Source: Blastocatellia bacterium (GTDB lineage: Bacteria; Acidobacteriota; Blastocatellia; Pyrinomonadales; Pyrinomonadaceae). Taken from it: DNA of 5,637 nucleotides. Below, piece by piece: positions 4,672-5,637 of the stretch. The stretch is taken from NCBI GenBank assembly GCA_003175865.1, contig PSRF01000082.1:1-5637 (forward strand), read 5' to 3'. Under the pieces are notes generated by a model that worked only from the letters and a program-made list of their open reading frames with translations, was not told the origin of the DNA and made no database searches. A program made the translations under genes and the position numbers. How positions within the stretch are numbered: the stretch's first letter is position 1; each line of letters starts with the position of its first letter.

Positions 4672-5601
4672 ATGAAGATATTCAAAGTCATTGCGTGTGT
4701 GGTGATGATTGCGCTTTGGACTCAAGGTCTGACAAGTTATTCGCGACCAGTTTTTCGAAATTCTGCGCCAGCGGCTCCTGAGCTTCGCACTGAATCGCAA
4801 TTGCGTTCTGAAGCGAGCTTGTATGACGCTGCCATCAGAGAAATTAGCAAAGGGACTACTATTAAGCTCGACACCGTCGATGATTTGAAAGCGGCGATCG
4901 GTCTATTCTCTAAACAGATTCCCAACTTAAAATACAATCGCTCCAAGCTGGTTGTGTTGGGGCTGAGCGACTCAACGTTCGTTAACGCGGTCAAGGAACG
5001 CACCAGGGACAGTAAGACAACCGATGCCTTTGCAAAGGAGTTGGCGAACGACCCGAACTCGGTACTTACATTGAATGGTGCGAGTGCCCTGCGGAGTCGG
5101 CTTGGTCAAGCATTGGATAGCGATGTGACGCTGCTGCGAACGGTTGCGGCGAGGCTGAAGAAGGCATCGGCTGATTTGAAAACAAAAATCAAAGCTAACC
5201 ATTCCAACGCGAGGCCGGACTTAACCGCGCACGACCCGTCCTTGGAATCTGTTGAGGCAAGGCTGGCTAGTCCTCAGGATGCAAGCTATACGACGACAGT
5301 AGTTGCGATAGTCACCTTAGTTTACGTGCCTGGGGCGTTCACGCTTGTAGCGGCACTAGCAATCTTAGCTTCCGGGCCTCTCTCTTTAGTAGGCGCGGCT
5401 TTCATACTTGGGAAACTCGTCGAGAACGTTGGCACTGACAGCGGTCGAGACAAAATCGCCCAATGTGAGGACCAGGCCAAAAAAACATATGACGCATGCA
5501 GAGTCGATGCAGATAAGCAATGCTGTGGTCTGGCGGTCTTATTCGAGGCTGACTGTCTAAGTGATTGGCTCATCAACTCCGCTGCTTGCCTGATTAGTTA
5601 G
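4672..5601 (+). CDS. Exported protein of unknown family, tandem paralogue 2
   Basis: A protein of 309 residues from the ATG chosen by its Shine-Dalgarno. Same layout as the gene before it: export signal (MKIFKVIACVVMIALW, to Tyr23-Ser-Arg-Pro26), a conserved helical domain (about 39-181), a longer linker (about 182-205), two hydrophobic segments (about 208-233 and 236-252) and a cysteine tail. By hand alignment the helical domain is about 64% identical to the first copy, while linker and hydrophobic segments are largely diverged. The juxtamembrane block TDxGRDKxAxCEDxAxK is kept. The tail has Cys265, Cys276, Cys295 and Cys306 in the same C-x10-C ... C-x10-C arrangement (middle spacing 18 rather than 15), plus an extra Cys284-Cys285 pair, and ends Ala-Ala-Cys-Leu plus two residues. 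Only 36 bases follow in the window, with no clear terminator. Family and function unknown. Confidence 0.88.
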   Translation: MKIFKVIACVVMIALWTQGLTSYSRPVFRNSAPAAPELRTESQLRSEASLYDAAIREISKGTTIKLDTVDDLKAAIGLFSKQIPNLKYNRSKLVVLGLSDSTFVNAVKERTRDSKTTDAFAKELANDPNSVLTLNGASALRSRLGQALDSDVTLLRTVAARLKKASADLKTKIKANHSNARPDLTAHDPSLESVEARLASPQDASYTTTVVAIVTLVYVPGAFTLVAALAILASGPLSLVGAAFILGKLVENVGTDSGRDKIAQCEDQAKKTYDACRVDADKQCCGLAVLFEADCLSDWLINSAACLIS

Positions 5602-5637
5602 TGACGATGTGGACACCGTCGCCAGGGTAGTGTCGGG

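Noticed and set aside
4414..4800. Minus-strand open frame of 128 codons opposite the end of the first paralogue and the start of the second
   Set aside because: It lies antisense to two conserved paralogous coding regions that clearly hold the coding frame; its product is Arg/Ser/His-rich with no motif.
5603..5620. Possible terminator after the second paralogue
   Set aside because: Only a 4-bp plus 2-bp stem with a mismatch and no T-run before the window ends.

Overview
The window reads as a chromosomal segment of a Gram-negative bacterium, most plausibly an acidobacterium of the Blastocatellia/Pyrinomonadaceae type. Three things point there: a CHRD-domain protein ending in a PEP-CTERM sorting signal of the 'PEPATMLLFGSG..' style, a free-standing four-helix-bundle (23S rRNA intervening-sequence family) gene bordered by GGATGAA heptamer repeats, and a class A penicillin-binding protein with a long Pro/Ala/Lys tail. 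This placement is by eye and is only moderately secure. No RNA gene, CRISPR array or recognisable transposase is present.

Layout. 1-1062 (+): the C-terminal 353 codons of a class A (PBP1A-type) peptidoglycan synthase, with all three transpeptidase motifs. 1065-1589: a compact 525-bp unit bounded by 32-nt inverted arrays of a GGATGAA-type heptamer (27 of 32 positions alike). It holds one minus-strand gene for a four-helix-bundle protein (1103-1504). The right array begins inside the stop codon of the next minus-strand gene, a cytoplasmic alpha/beta-hydrolase esterase (1587-2321). 2322-2712: a regulatory intergenic region with two related CGAGA/TCTC palindromic sites and, about 180 bp further on, a good sigma-54 (-24/-12) promoter match. 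2713-3315 (+): the secreted CHRD/PEP-CTERM protein, followed by two hairpins, one with a perfect 15-bp stem. 3386-3726: a gene-free stretch with a bulged 13-bp hairpin, an 11-nt direct repeat and an isolated tRNA T-arm-like match. 3727-4632 and 4672-5601 (+): two tandem paralogous genes for unrecognised exported proteins.

How the parts may work. The PBP and the PEP-CTERM protein are both cell-envelope functions. The PEP-CTERM gene looks like a sigma-54/enhancer-controlled envelope or exopolysaccharide-associated gene, as known for PrsK/PrsR-RpoN systems. The least familiar part is the tandem pair at the right end. Each protein has an export signal ending near a Tyr-Ser-Arg-Pro motif, a well-conserved helical domain (roughly 64% identical between the copies), a glycine-containing hydrophobic double segment, and a short C-terminal tail in which cysteines recur as C-x10-C ... 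C-x10-C, ending with Ala-Ala-Cys-Leu two residues before the stop. I do not recognise the family. The architecture suggests a membrane-anchored or membrane-inserting exported protein with a disulfide-stapled helical hairpin at its C-terminus.
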